Origin: Defluviitaleaceae bacterium
GTDB taxonomy: Bacteria; Bacillota; Clostridia; Lachnospirales; WQUN01
DNA: 64,000 bases
Reading direction: 5' to 3'
Assembly (NCBI GenBank): GCA_009779755.1
Contig: WRDO01000005.1
Span: 54,145 to 118,144 of the forward strand
Part shown: positions 1 to 7,149 of the stretch, piece by piece
How the letters are laid out: the number at the start of each line of letters is the position of its first letter
Numbering within the stretch: the first letter of the stretch is position 1
Program-made: the position numbers and the translations under genes
Notes under the pieces: generated by a model
What the model saw: the letters and a program-made list of their open reading frames with translations, nothing else
Told to the model about the DNA's origin: nothing
Database searches by the model: none

Positions 1-294
1 AACGTACCCAAAGCGGACGTCATTATCACCAACCCGACGCATTACGCGGTCGCGCTAAAGTACGACATTTTAGGTTCCCTGACCGCACCCATACTCGTCG
101 CCAAGGGCGTGGACTTTATGGCGCGGCGCATACGGGAAGCGGGCATCGAAAACGGCATAACCATCGTCGAAAACCCGCCATTGGCGCGGGCTATTTATAA
201 TGATGTGGAGTTGGATAAGGAAATACCGGAGGAGCTGTACGTGGCTGTAGCGGAGATCATGGCGTATGTGTTCCAATTGAAGAATCGAGTGTAG
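1..294 (+). CDS. flhB: Flagellar export protein FlhB, C-terminal part (5' end outside window)
   Basis: The frame is open from base 1 and encodes 97 residues. It contains the NPTH autocleavage motif within NPTHYAVALKY about ten residues in, followed by the conserved region ending in the IPEELY and VAEI stretch typical of FlhB/YscU. FlhB is the inner-membrane substrate-specificity switch of the flagellar type III export apparatus. It cleaves itself between the Asn and Pro of this motif. Only the cytoplasmic C-terminal domain is visible; the four membrane segments lie upstream of the window. The last 38 bases overlap the 3' end of pyrG on the other strand, so the two genes converge with no room for a separate terminator. 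Confidence 0.93.
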   Translation, partial: NVPKADVIITNPTHYAVALKYDILGSLTAPILVAKGVDFMARRIREAGIENGITIVENPPLARAIYNDVELDKEIPEELYVAVAEIMAYVFQLKNRV

Positions 295-1867
295 ACTTTA
301 CAAACGCCTTAAACAACGGGCTGGGCCGTGTCATTCTTGACTTAAATTCCGGGTGGAACTGTACGGCGACGAACCATGGGTGTGTTTCGCGCGGCAGTTC
401 GAAGGCTTCGATGTTCTGGTCGTCGGGGGAGTGGCCGACGAGGTGCAGGTTGTTATCTAAAAGAAGCGTACGGAAAAGGTTGTTAATCTTATATTTATGG
501 CGGAAGCGTTCGTAAATGAGGAGTTCGCCGTAGGCGGCGGCTAAGAGGGAATCGGGGGCAAGTTTGATGGGGATCGCGCCTTTTCGCAGGGGGGCGATTT
601 TTTCATCCTCTTCGATGTTGGCGGCGATGGAGACGATGATGGGGGAAGGGGTTTCGCGGTTGAATTCCATGCTGTCGGCTTCGGGGTTGTTGGCTACGTT
701 ACGCGCGAACTCGATGAGGGCGCATTGCATCCCTTGGCCGATGGCGAGGGTGGGTTTCCTTGATTCGCGGGCGTATCGGATAGCGTGTATGAGGCCGTCC
801 GCGCCGCGTTCGCCGTAACCGCCGGGCAGGATGATGCCGTCCAGAGCATGGAGGCGCTCTTGGGCGTTGTGGGCGTTGATTTCCTCCGCGTGGATCCATT
901 CGATGTTAACCTTGGCGCGGTTGGCGATACCCGCGTGCTTAAAGGCTTCCGTCACACTGTAATAGGCGTCGCGCAGCTCCACGTATTTACCCACCAAGCC
1001 GATGGTGACGGTTTGTGTGGGTTTTATTTGCGTGAGGGCTTCCCACTCGGTTAGGTCGGGTGGGGGAGGGGTAAGGCCCAAACGACCGCACACGATTTGG
1101 GCGAAGTTTTCCTTTTCTAACAGAAGGGGGACTTCGTAGAGGCAATCGGCGTCCGTATTTTCTATAATACAATTTTGATTGACATGGCAGAACTGGGAGA
1201 TTTTCTTGCGCATTTCCTCGCCCAGCGGCTTGGGTGTACGGCATACAAGGATGTCGGGGCGAATGCCCAACGAGCGCAATTCCTTTACCGAATGCTGGGA
1301 GGGTTTTGTTTTCGGTTCCCCCGCGAAATCGAGGAACGGCACCAAGGTAAGGTGGATGTACATAGCGTTTTCGAAGCCGATATCTTCGCCGAACTGGCGG
1401 ATGGCTTCCAAGAAAGGCAGTATTTCGAAGTCGCCGACGGTTCCGCCGATTTCGGTGATGACGATGTCGGCGTCGTGGTTGCCGGAAATATAATACTTAA
1501 TCGCATCGGTGATATGGGGGATGATTTGAATGGTTTTTCCCATGAAAACGCCCTTGCGTTCCTTGTTTAAAACCTCCCAATAGACCTTGCCCGCAGAAAT
1601 GCTGTTGTTAACGCTCAGGTTTTCATCGATGAAACGTTCGTAATGGCCGAGGTCAAGGTCCGACTCCGCGCCGTCCTCGGTGACGAATATCTCGCCATGC
1701 TGGTAAGGGCTCAGCAAACCGGGGAACATATTGATATAGGGTTCGAATTTTTGGATGGTGACGCGGTAGCCGCGGGCTTTAAGCAGCCGCCCCAACGATG
1801 CGGCGGTAATACCCTTGCCCAATCCCGAACATACGCCGCCGGTCATAAAGATGTACTTGGTTTGCAT
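257..1867 (-). CDS. pyrG: CTP synthase with a degenerate glutaminase domain
   Basis: The 536 residues match CTP synthase (UTP + ATP + Gln or ammonia to CTP) over the full usual length. The amidoligase half keeps GxGKG-like GLGKGI, DGAESDLDLGHYERF and EIGGTVGD, which carry the Mg/ATP/UTP ligands. Normally near-invariant segments differ: GGVCSG for GGVVSS, and EPYINMFPGLL for DPYINVDPGTM. In the class I glutaminase half, His505 and Glu507 of the triad are present (QFHPEF). The nucleophile motif GICLGMQ, however, reads AIGQGMQ at 375-381, so Cys is replaced by Gly; I checked this on the DNA (GGC CAA). The GGTMRLG segment is also lost. The enzyme should be unable to use glutamine and would depend on free ammonia, or it may be a divergent paralogue. 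It starts at the ATG 1867 behind GGAGGGG. Confidence 0.93.
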   Translation of the reverse strand: MQTKYIFMTGGVCSGLGKGITAASLGRLLKARGYRVTIQKFEPYINMFPGLLSPYQHGEIFVTEDGAESDLDLGHYERFIDENLSVNNSISAGKVYWEVLNKERKGVFMGKTIQIIPHITDAIKYYISGNHDADIVITEIGGTVGDFEILPFLEAIRQFGEDIGFENAMYIHLTLVPFLDFAGEPKTKPSQHSVKELRSLGIRPDILVCRTPKPLGEEMRKKISQFCHVNQNCIIENTDADCLYEVPLLLEKENFAQIVCGRLGLTPPPPDLTEWEALTQIKPTQTVTIGLVGKYVELRDAYYSVTEAFKHAGIANRAKVNIEWIHAEEINAHNAQERLHALDGIILPGGYGERGADGLIHAIRYARESRKPTLAIGQGMQCALIEFARNVANNPEADSMEFNRETPSPIIVSIAANIEEDEKIAPLRKGAIPIKLAPDSLLAAAYGELLIYERFRHKYKINNLFRTLLLDNNLHLVGHSPDDQNIEAFELPRETHPWFVAVQFHPEFKSRMTRPSPLFKAFVKSTLDSSIGTHTP

Positions 1868-1887
1868 AAGAACCCCTCCGCGAAATC

Positions 1888-1956
1888 AAAAAACCGGCTC
1901 GCCCCGAAAGGACGAGCAGTTTATTACAATTATATGACAAAAAATTTATTTTGCAA
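1888..1956 (-). promoter_or_regulatory. pyrG promoter with leader terminator hairpin
   Basis: On the minus strand TTGCAA (1951-1956) and TATAAT (1929-1934) are separated by 16 bp. Transcription should start near 1921. Only a few bases later comes a GC-rich hairpin, GCTCG...CGAGC (1897-1917), followed by a run of six T. This resembles the very early terminator of pyrG leaders in Bacillus and relatives, where CTP level controls read-through. The G-run at the start site needed for the known poly-G slippage mechanism is not obvious here, so the sensing mode is uncertain. Confidence 0.6.
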
Positions 1957-2047
1957 TAACCCCGGGGGTTAAATAAAAAAGGTTATATTCATCCGTTGTT
2001 TACGGCAATAATACGGTCGGATATTTCCAAGAAATGGGTTGAAAACC

Positions 2048-2176
2048 ATGTCAAAAACATACATGAAAAGGATATGTTGGGTGATACTAGCCTTGATAGT
2101 AACGTTGGCGGTTTTATCCGTGTTGATGCTCACACGCAACCCGCCTCCGCAGGAATTGAGTGGATTATTCATATGA
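2048..2176 (+). CDS. Small single-pass membrane peptide coupled to spoVAA
   Basis: This 42-codon ORF is too short for the ORF track. It encodes a peptide beginning MSKTYMKRICW, then about 20 hydrophobic residues, then a short tail with NPPPQEL. Its TGA overlaps the ATG of spoVAA in an ATGA arrangement, the usual sign of translational coupling. The longer in-frame extension of spoVAA in the track (from 1996) is out of frame with this peptide and does not resemble SpoVAA. I do not recognise the family. A positively charged N-terminus followed by one membrane helix suggests a forespore inner-membrane microprotein. The ribosome binding site is weak, which is the main reason for caution. Confidence 0.55.
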   Translation: MSKTYMKRICWVILALIVTLAVLSVLMLTRNPPPQELSGLFI

Positions 2177-2814
2177 CAGACATGTACATCAAGCCGAAAC
2201 GGAAGGTAACCCTGTCGGAGCGGCGCGCGATCACGGTCAAGGACGTAGCGGACGTGGTGGCGACGGCCGATGTGGCGAAGAAAGTGGAAGCCATCAAGCT
2301 GCAGGAAATCACCGACGACGGCAAACAAAAGAAAAATTATTTGATCAGCGTAACGGACATCATCAAATTAATCAAAAAATCCTACCCCGAATACGCAATC
2401 CACAACGTGGGCGAACAGGATACATGGGTGCAATACAAAGCGCATAAAAGCGACGACCGCGCGTGGTGGAAATGGGCGAAGATTGTCTTCGTGGTGGTTG
2501 TGCTGACGGTGGGTTCTTCGACGGCGATCATGGCGTTCCATACGGATTCGCAGCTGCCCAAGATATTCGAGAATTATTTCCGTTTATTCTACGGCGAGGC
2601 GCGAAACAACCCGAAGATCATCACCATACCGTATGCGATCGGCTTGGTTGTGGGTATCATCGCTTTTTATAACCATTTCCTCGGCAAGAAAATAACCGAC
2701 GACCCCACACCCATCGAGGTCGAAATGGAACAGTACGAAAAACAGGTAACCGAAACCATGGTGGATTTGATGAACATCCGCGAACACGCCGAAAAGGAAG
2801 CGGAAGGGCGATGA
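2173..2814 (+). CDS. spoVAA: Stage V sporulation protein AA
   Basis: From the ATG at 2173 the product has 213 residues, close to Bacillus SpoVAA (about 206). The track's 272-residue version adds a non-homologous front end. The N-terminal half is a soluble domain starting MTDMYIKPKRKVTL. The C-terminal half has two membrane segments, roughly residues 105-125 and 155-175. SpoVA proteins form the spore inner-membrane channel that takes up Ca-dipicolinic acid during sporulation and releases it during germination. The gene overlaps the 42-residue ORF upstream (ATGA) and spoVAB downstream (ATGATG). The start is supported by the coupling rather than by a strong ribosome binding site. Confidence 0.9.
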   Translation: MTDMYIKPKRKVTLSERRAITVKDVADVVATADVAKKVEAIKLQEITDDGKQKKNYLISVTDIIKLIKKSYPEYAIHNVGEQDTWVQYKAHKSDDRAWWKWAKIVFVVVVLTVGSSTAIMAFHTDSQLPKIFENYFRLFYGEARNNPKIITIPYAIGLVVGIIAFYNHFLGKKITDDPTPIEVEMEQYEKQVTETMVDLMNIREHAEKEAEGR

Positions 2815-3251
2815 TGTTTGCCAAGCACGTATTATCGGCTTTGGTCGGCTTTGGGTCGGGGATGCTGATATCGGGCGCGGTGTTCGCTTTTATCACGATC
2901 GTGGGGGTGGTCCCGCGGCTCGCGCAAAAAACGAATTCCACGCGATACATCAAGGTCTATGAAGGAGCCATTATGGTCGGCGGGATAACGGGTGCGGCGG
3001 CGGGATTGTTTATGCCCGAATGGTCGTGGGGATTTTGGCTGTTGCCTGTGATCGGCTTGGCGAGCGGGGTTTTTTACGGCTGCTTGGCGATGTCGCTGGC
3101 GGAAGTGCTCAACGTAATTCCCATTTTGACAAGGCGGGTTCGTTTGCAACGGGGGATGTTCTTTTTGGTGATGGCGATCGCGTTGGGAAAGATGATCGGG
3201 GCGTTATTGTATTTTTTAATACCCGGGTTTTACGATCCCGGGAGTATGTGA
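2811..3251 (+). CDS. spoVAB: Stage V sporulation protein AB
   Basis: A 146-residue polytopic membrane protein with four hydrophobic segments and the glycine-rich GFGSGMLISGAVFAF start seen in SpoVAB. It is a component of the SpoVA dipicolinic acid channel in the spore inner membrane. The start codon overlaps the spoVAA stop. ATGATG offers two possible starts, 2811 and 2814, differing by one residue. Length and order within the operon are as expected for Clostridia that keep spoVAA and spoVAB. Confidence 0.9.
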   Translation: MMFAKHVLSALVGFGSGMLISGAVFAFITIVGVVPRLAQKTNSTRYIKVYEGAIMVGGITGAAAGLFMPEWSWGFWLLPVIGLASGVFYGCLAMSLAEVLNVIPILTRRVRLQRGMFFLVMAIALGKMIGALLYFLIPGFYDPGSM

Positions 3252-3260
3252 GGTGAAAAG

Positions 3261-3707
3261 GTGAATCAATCGGAAAGCGCAAAACAGGATTATGCCTTAA
3301 TGGTGGAGCAAGCCTCTCCGGGGAGCAAGGTTGCGAAAAACTGCTTGCGGGCGTTTTTGGTGGGCGGTGCGATTTGTTTGGTCGGCCAAATCTTTAAGAA
3401 CGCGTTGCTCGCGCTGGGTATGGCAAACGATGACGCGTCGTTGGTTACGGCTTGCATCCTTGTAGTCATCGCCGTGTTGTTGACCGGTGTGGGTTTGTAC
3501 AGCAAATTGGGTAAGGTCGCGGGCGCGGGGTCGATCGTGCCGATCACGGGTTTCGCGAATGCGATCACCGCCCCGGCTATCGAATACAAAAAAGAAGGTC
3601 TGGTTTTGGGTGTTGGCGCGAAGATGTTTGTCATCGCCGGGCCGGTGATCGTATATGGGGCGATGGCATCGGTGCTGGTAGGTCTGTTCCATTACTTTTT
3701 GAGGTGA
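3261..3707 (+). CDS. spoVAC: Stage V sporulation protein AC
   Basis: 148 residues with the SpoVAC signature: a soluble N-terminus, a GGAICLVGQ segment, GAGSIVPITGFANAI and several membrane helices. In Bacillus SpoVAC behaves as a mechanosensitive channel component of the dipicolinic acid release complex. The start is GTG at 3261, preceded by GAGGTG at a suitable distance; no ATG fits as well. It lies 9 bases after spoVAB and 4 bases before spoVAD. The GAGSIVPITGF region is closely similar to GAGALVPLPGF in SpoVAE downstream, as known for these related subunits. Confidence 0.93.
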   Translation: MNQSESAKQDYALMVEQASPGSKVAKNCLRAFLVGGAICLVGQIFKNALLALGMANDDASLVTACILVVIAVLLTGVGLYSKLGKVAGAGSIVPITGFANAITAPAIEYKKEGLVLGVGAKMFVIAGPVIVYGAMASVLVGLFHYFLR

Positions 3708-3711
3708 AGGT

Positions 3712-4722
3712 ATGAAAAAATATATAGGCAAACAATCCGTGCGGTTTGGTAACCCACCGACCGTACTGGAAGCGGCGGCTATCGTCGGGCCCAAGGAAGG
3801 GGAAGGGCCGTTGCGCGATTTTTACGATGTGGTTTCCCCCGACGTACTTTTCGGTATGGACAGCTGGGAAAAAGCCGAGAGTGAAATGGTTCGCCAATCG
3901 GCGGAATTAGCCGCAAAAAAGGCTGGACTCCATATGGAGGACATCCGCTACATGCTGGCAGGGGATTTGCTGAGCCACAATTCCGGCACTAATTTCGGGA
4001 TGCGTACCTTCGGGCGGCCGTTTTTCGGGCTTTATGGGGCATGTTCCGCAATGGGTGAAGGGATGGGGTTGGGGGCGATGCTTTTGGACGGCGGTTACGC
4101 CGAATACGTGTCGGTGAGTGCGTCCAGCCATTTTTGCGGCGCGGAAAAAACCTTTCGTTTCCCGCTCGAATTGGGCACGCAACGCCCGCCCACGGCAAGT
4201 TGGACGGTGACGGGGTGCGGTACGGCCGTGTTGGCTGCGCAGGGCAAAGGGCCCTACATTACCTCCGCTACGACGGGTGCAATCGTGGATATGGGTATTA
4301 CCGACGCCAACAATATGGGCGCGGCAATGGCACCCGCGGCGGCGGATGTATTAATCAATCATTTTAAGGATTTGAATATCGGGCCGGATTATTACGATAT
4401 GGTCATCACGGGTGACTTGGGGTTCATCGGGCGGGACTTGTTGCTTGTCCTTATGGATGAAGCGGGGTATGACCTGCACAAGAACCTCGACGATTGCGGC
4501 TTGCTTATCTACGACCGTGTCACGCAGGACGTGCACGCGGGGGGAAGCGGATGCGGGTGTTCGGCGGCGGTTTTCGCAAGCCGATTGTTAGCGATGTTGA
4601 GGAAAAAAGAAATAAATCGGTTGTTGTTTGTCCCCACGGGGGCGTTGCACAGCGTAGCGTCGGTGCAGCAAGGCGAAACCATGCCCGCGATCGCGCACGC
4701 GGTAGCCATCGAAAATAAATAA
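3712..4722 (+). CDS. spoVAD: Stage V sporulation protein AD
   Basis: 336 residues of the thiolase-fold protein SpoVAD, which binds dipicolinic acid on the outer face of the spore inner membrane. Visible marks are FGNPPTVLEAAAIVGPKEGEG near the N-terminus, the CSAMGEG segment, SSHFCGAEKTFRFPLE and the C-terminal GCGCSA stretch. The length equals the usual 335-340. It is preceded by GAGGTGAAGG. A perfect 12-bp inverted repeat begins at its stop codon and separates it from spoVAE. Confidence 0.95.
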   Translation: MKKYIGKQSVRFGNPPTVLEAAAIVGPKEGEGPLRDFYDVVSPDVLFGMDSWEKAESEMVRQSAELAAKKAGLHMEDIRYMLAGDLLSHNSGTNFGMRTFGRPFFGLYGACSAMGEGMGLGAMLLDGGYAEYVSVSASSHFCGAEKTFRFPLELGTQRPPTASWTVTGCGTAVLAAQGKGPYITSATTGAIVDMGITDANNMGAAMAPAAADVLINHFKDLNIGPDYYDMVITGDLGFIGRDLLLVLMDEAGYDLHKNLDDCGLLIYDRVTQDVHAGGSGCGCSAAVFASRLLAMLRKKEINRLLFVPTGALHSVASVQQGETMPAIAHAVAIENK

Positions 4723-4747
4723 CTTGTACCGAAAATCGGTACAAGTT
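4721..4747 (+). repeat. Perfect intercistronic hairpin between spoVAD and spoVAE
   Basis: AACTTGTACCGA and its exact reverse complement are separated by AAA, giving a 12-bp stem. It begins inside the spoVAD stop codon and ends four bases before the GGAGG of spoVAE. There is no T-run after it, so it is unlikely to be a full terminator. It could stabilise or process the mRNA, or adjust the ratio of SpoVAE to the upstream subunits. Confidence 0.7.
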
Positions 4748-4765
4748 AACGGAGGTAAGTTATTT

Positions 4766-5125
4766 ATGACATTATTATGGGCTTTTATCGTAGGTGGAAT
4801 AATTTGCGTGGTGGGGCAGCTGCTCATCGACCTGACCAAGCTGACGCCCGCACGGATACTCGTGATATTCGTCGTGGCGGGATGCTTGCTCAGCGGTATC
4901 GGATGGTATCAGCGGCTGGTGGACTTCGCCGGGGCGGGTGCGTTGGTGCCGTTACCGGGTTTTGGCCACATTCTGGCTGAAGGCACGAAAAAAGCAGTCA
5001 GCGAACGCGGACTGTTGGGGGTTATCACCGGGGGCTTTACCGCCATGGCAGGCGGCGTTACGGTAGCGGTCGTATTCGGCTACTTGGCGGCGTTAGTATC
5101 CAAACCAAGCGGCGAAACGCCGTAG
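4766..5125 (+). CDS. spoVAE: Stage V sporulation protein AE (AEb type)
   Basis: The real start is the ATG at 4766, behind GGAGGTAAG, giving 119 residues; the track start at 4724 lies inside the hairpin. The protein is nearly all membrane helices, with GAGALVPLPGFGHILAEG, the SpoVAE/SpoVAC family signature. It completes the minimal conserved SpoVAC-AD-AE core that forms the dipicolinic acid channel. The separate soluble SpoVAEa subunit is not present. The gene converges on a minus-strand XRE gene six bases away. Confidence 0.93.
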   Translation: MTLLWAFIVGGIICVVGQLLIDLTKLTPARILVIFVVAGCLLSGIGWYQRLVDFAGAGALVPLPGFGHILAEGTKKAVSERGLLGVITGGFTAMAGGVTVAVVFGYLAALVSKPSGETP

Positions 5126-5130
5126 GAAAA

Positions 5131-5469
5131 CTACCGTATCGCCCTGATGAAGTCGTGCAGTTTTTGCTTCTCGTTTTCGTTGAGCAGCAAGTCGATCGAA
5201 TTGGCTAAGGGGCTGTTTCCGAACTTAACGTCCGTAGCCATATCGTCTTTGCCCGTTAACAAGAAGTCAGCGGTGCATTTGAAGAAAACGCTCAAGTCGA
5301 TGAGGCGTTCCACGGTGATACCGCGTGCGCCCCTTTCGATGAGGCCCAGATAACTGGGGGTAATCCCGATTTGATCGGATAACTCATCAATCGTGATCCC
5401 AAAAGCGCGGCGGAGTGTCCGTACGCGTTTTCCCATGTCTTTCCTTAGTAAGGCTTTGTTTGATGGCAT
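5131..5469 (-). CDS. XRE-family transcriptional regulator
   Basis: 112 residues. A Cro/CI helix-turn-helix spans about residues 12-70 (VRTLRRAFGITIDELSDQIG, then PSYLGLIERG), followed by a C-terminal helical tail. It lies head to head with another XRE gene at 5597, sharing a 127-base control region, and has a consensus-like promoter of its own. Its target is unknown; autoregulation or control of the divergent neighbour is the simplest reading. The start at 5469 is preceded by GAGGAC, which is acceptable. Confidence 0.85.
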   Translation of the reverse strand: MPSNKALLRKDMGKRVRTLRRAFGITIDELSDQIGITPSYLGLIERGARGITVERLIDLSVFFKCTADFLLTGKDDMATDVKFGNSPLANSIDLLLNENEKQKLHDFIRAIR

Positions 5470-5513
5470 AAGATGTCCTCTTTCCTCGTGCGCGATATGA
5501 TGTATCTATGCGC

Positions 5514-5542
5514 ATTTTACATATTTTAAAAAGTAGAGTCAA
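5514..5542 (-). promoter_or_regulatory. Promoter of the minus-strand XRE gene
   Basis: Read on the minus strand, TTGACT (5537-5542) and TAAAAT (5514-5519) are 17 bp apart, about 45 bases upstream of the gene's start codon. This fits a housekeeping sigma factor promoter. Confidence 0.6.
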
Positions 5543-5596
5543 TATACCCGGGCTTTGTGGTGTAAAATAATATGCATTACGGAGGTGCATTTACGC

Positions 5597-5962
5597 ATGA
5601 AGAGACTAAACGAGCGCCTTAGGGATCTACGCGATGATAATGACATGACGCAAGCGGATGTCGCCAAATTGATCAAAAAAAGGCAGCAGCAATATTCAAA
5701 ATACGAAACCGGGGAAAGCGATCCGTCTTTGCGTATCGTTGTGGCGTTGGCGGATCACTACAATGTTTCCGTAGACTACTTGCTGGGGCGTACGGCCTGC
5801 AAGGAAGGCCCCGCCGCGCAAAAAGCGGAAATCATACCCGGCAAAACAGTAGGGTCGGTCGTATCTGATATCCTAAACCTTCGCGAAGCGGATCGCGCCA
5901 CAATCATTGATTTCATCGGGTTATTCGGCTTGAGGGCATTGGCGGAAAGCCGCAGAAACTAG
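5597..5962 (+). CDS. XRE-family transcriptional regulator
   Basis: 121 residues from the ATG at 5597 behind a strong GGAGGTG; the track start at 5555 precedes that site and is rejected. The helix-turn-helix occupies about residues 4-60 (LRDLRDDNDMTQADVAKLI, QQQYSKYETGESDPS), followed by the VSVDYLLGRT motif common to this subfamily and a helical tail. Proteins of this kind are usually repressors of small operons or of mobile DNA. It is divergent from the XRE gene at 5469. Its 3' end overlaps a small minus-strand gene by four bases. Confidence 0.87.
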   Translation: MKRLNERLRDLRDDNDMTQADVAKLIKKRQQQYSKYETGESDPSLRIVVALADHYNVSVDYLLGRTACKEGPAAQKAEIIPGKTVGSVVSDILNLREADRATIIDFIGLFGLRALAESRRN

Positions 5963-6150
5963 AATTCTAAATAAACGCGGTCGCCCGGTTTCATTCCGGC
6001 CAACTTCCCGATTAAACGCTTAAGGTCATCGACTTTCCCGGGCGGGCATGTGCCCTCCTCTTCGGCATGTCTAAGCAAATCCAGCGTCGATTCCGGCGAG
6101 CCGTCGTAAAAGATGCATAACAACTCCATTTCCCTTACGGTCAACATCAC
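5959..6150 (-). CDS. Small TTRAP-like protein
   Basis: 63 residues, starting MMLTVREMELLCIFYDGS and ending KPGDRVYLEF. The pattern of an opening helix with E-M-x-L-x-x-I-F/Y, a leucine-rich helix and a final helix resembles the small transposon-transfer-assisting (TTRAP) proteins of clostridial mobile elements, but it is shorter and the match is by eye. Upstream on the minus strand GGAGAGG provides a ribosome binding site. No other transfer gene is nearby, so it may be a stray or chromosomal relative. Confidence 0.6.
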   Translation of the reverse strand: MMLTVREMELLCIFYDGSPESTLDLLRHAEEEGTCPPGKVDDLKRLIGKLAGMKPGDRVYLEF

Positions 6151-6195
6151 GGTAAATCCTCTCCTTTTCCATAGGATAAGGATGGACCGTTTTTC

Positions 6196-6239
6196 AAAAA
6201 AATAACCGCATTCCCGATAACGGAATAGCGGTTATTTTT
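6196..6239 (-). terminator. Intrinsic terminator after the winged-helix gene
   Basis: AAATAACCGC-TTCC is paired with GGAA-GCGGTTATTT around a 7-base loop. A- and T-tracts flank both sides, so it could work in both directions. It sits 15 bases past the stop of the minus-strand gene at 6254. Confidence 0.8.
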
Positions 6240-6253
6240 GATTTACGGGTGAA

Positions 6254-6850
6254 TTATTCCAAATTACTTAAATAATCCTCTTGCGAGAATTTCGGGTTTA
6301 ACATGTCGCTGATACCCGCCAGCAGCATGATAATCCCCTGCACCCGATGCCCCGGTATGGCGTACACGCCGCGGTTGCCTTCTTCCTGCACCAAGTCGGC
6401 GGCAAGTAACGGCTTGAGGTGATGGTACACCTGTCCGGTGGTGTTGTACCCGCATTGCTCCACCAATTGCGCGGCGGTGCGTGGGGTGCGCAGCAAGGCA
6501 AGCAGCATGTTTAAGCGGTCGTTGCTGCCGATACAGGCGAGTACCTTCGCGGCGGCGTTGCTTTCGATGAGCTCCAACAGCTTGTCGGTACTGACGCTGT
6601 TCATCCAATTGGATTGGTTGTCCCCCGAAGCGAACACACCAAAGTAGGAAATTTCTCCCGTACCCCCTTTTTCGCTAACCCTTTCGCACAGCTCCTCCAT
6701 CAGTATGGAATAACGTTCGTCCCTAGGGTGCATGTTTTTGGCGATATGGATATGCCCCCCCAGTTTTTTATCGGGCTTCTTCAGCAAGCCCCGTATTTCC
6801 TCCAATTGTTCACGGAGCCCGTCAATTTCCTTACCGTAATCACGTTCCAT
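6254..6850 (-). CDS. ArsR-like winged-helix regulator
   Basis: 198 residues. The first 35 residues are a short coiled coil (EIDGLREQLEEIRGLL). Residues 105-165 form a winged helix close to ArsR-type proteins (NDRLNMLLALLRTPRTAAQL, TTGQVYHHLKPLLAADLV). No metal-binding cysteine pair is visible, so the ligand is unknown. A -35/-10 pair and several ACGTAAT boxes lie upstream, suggesting autoregulation. It starts at the ATG 6850 behind GGAG. Confidence 0.82.
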   Translation of the reverse strand: MERDYGKEIDGLREQLEEIRGLLKKPDKKLGGHIHIAKNMHPRDERYSILMEELCERVSEKGGTGEISYFGVFASGDNQSNWMNSVSTDKLLELIESNAAAKVLACIGSNDRLNMLLALLRTPRTAAQLVEQCGYNTTGQVYHHLKPLLAADLVQEEGNRGVYAIPGHRVQGIIMLLAGISDMLNPKFSQEDYLSNLE

Positions 6851-6876
6851 TTCGGTTATCTCCTTTATAATATGAT

Positions 6877-6942
6877 ATTACGTGCGTACGCATTTACATA
6901 ATACCACGGGCGCAAAATTACGTCAACACGTAAAAACGTAAT
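6877..6942 (-). promoter_or_regulatory. Promoter with repeated ACGTAAT boxes
   Basis: On the minus strand TTGACG (6921-6926) and TATTAT (6898-6903) are 17 bp apart. ATTACGT at 6917-6923 and ACGTAAT at 6936-6942 form an inverted repeat over the -35 region. A further ATTACGT at 6877-6883 lies near the expected transcript start. Boxes at both places fit an autorepressor operator for the winged-helix protein. Confidence 0.55.
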
Positions 6943-7042
6943 TGCGAAATAAAATTATATATAACCATTTTTTATCTTGCCCGATAAAAACCACCCGTTT
7001 ACAATCAAACCCGTAAAAGCGTTACCGTCCAAAAGGGGGTAA

Positions 7043-7099
7043 ATGAGTTTTGACTACTCCGGCAACCCGCGCATAGCAGAGGCTATCGCGTTTAATTGA
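7043..7099 (+). CDS. Possible 18-residue leader peptide upstream of the DUF1062 gene
   Basis: ATG at 7043 follows AAAAGGGGG at good spacing and opens an 18-codon frame (MSFDYSGNPRIAEAIAFN). The frame overlaps the left arm of a hairpin (GCAGAGGCTATC at 7076-7087 pairs with GATAGCCTTTGC at 7108-7119, 11 of 12 pairs). The arrangement of a well-initiated tiny ORF, an overlapping stem and then a structural gene with its own AGGGG resembles ribosome-controlled leaders. No T-run follows the stem. Whether the peptide is made is unknown. Confidence 0.4.
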   Translation: MSFDYSGNPRIAEAIAFN

Positions 7100-7149
7100 A
7101 TAAATGAGATAGCCTTTGCTCTTTCCTATTAAAATTTGGGAGGGGCACT

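Noticed and set aside
1175-1570. Plus-strand ORFs of 131 and 104 residues inside pyrG
   Set aside because: They are shadows of pyrG on the opposite strand, with no ribosome binding site or family signal.
1996-2172. Upstream extension of spoVAA in the ORF track
   Set aside because: The extra 59 residues have no resemblance to SpoVAA and run antisense to none of its domains. The ATG at 2173 gives the family length and is coupled to the small ORF.
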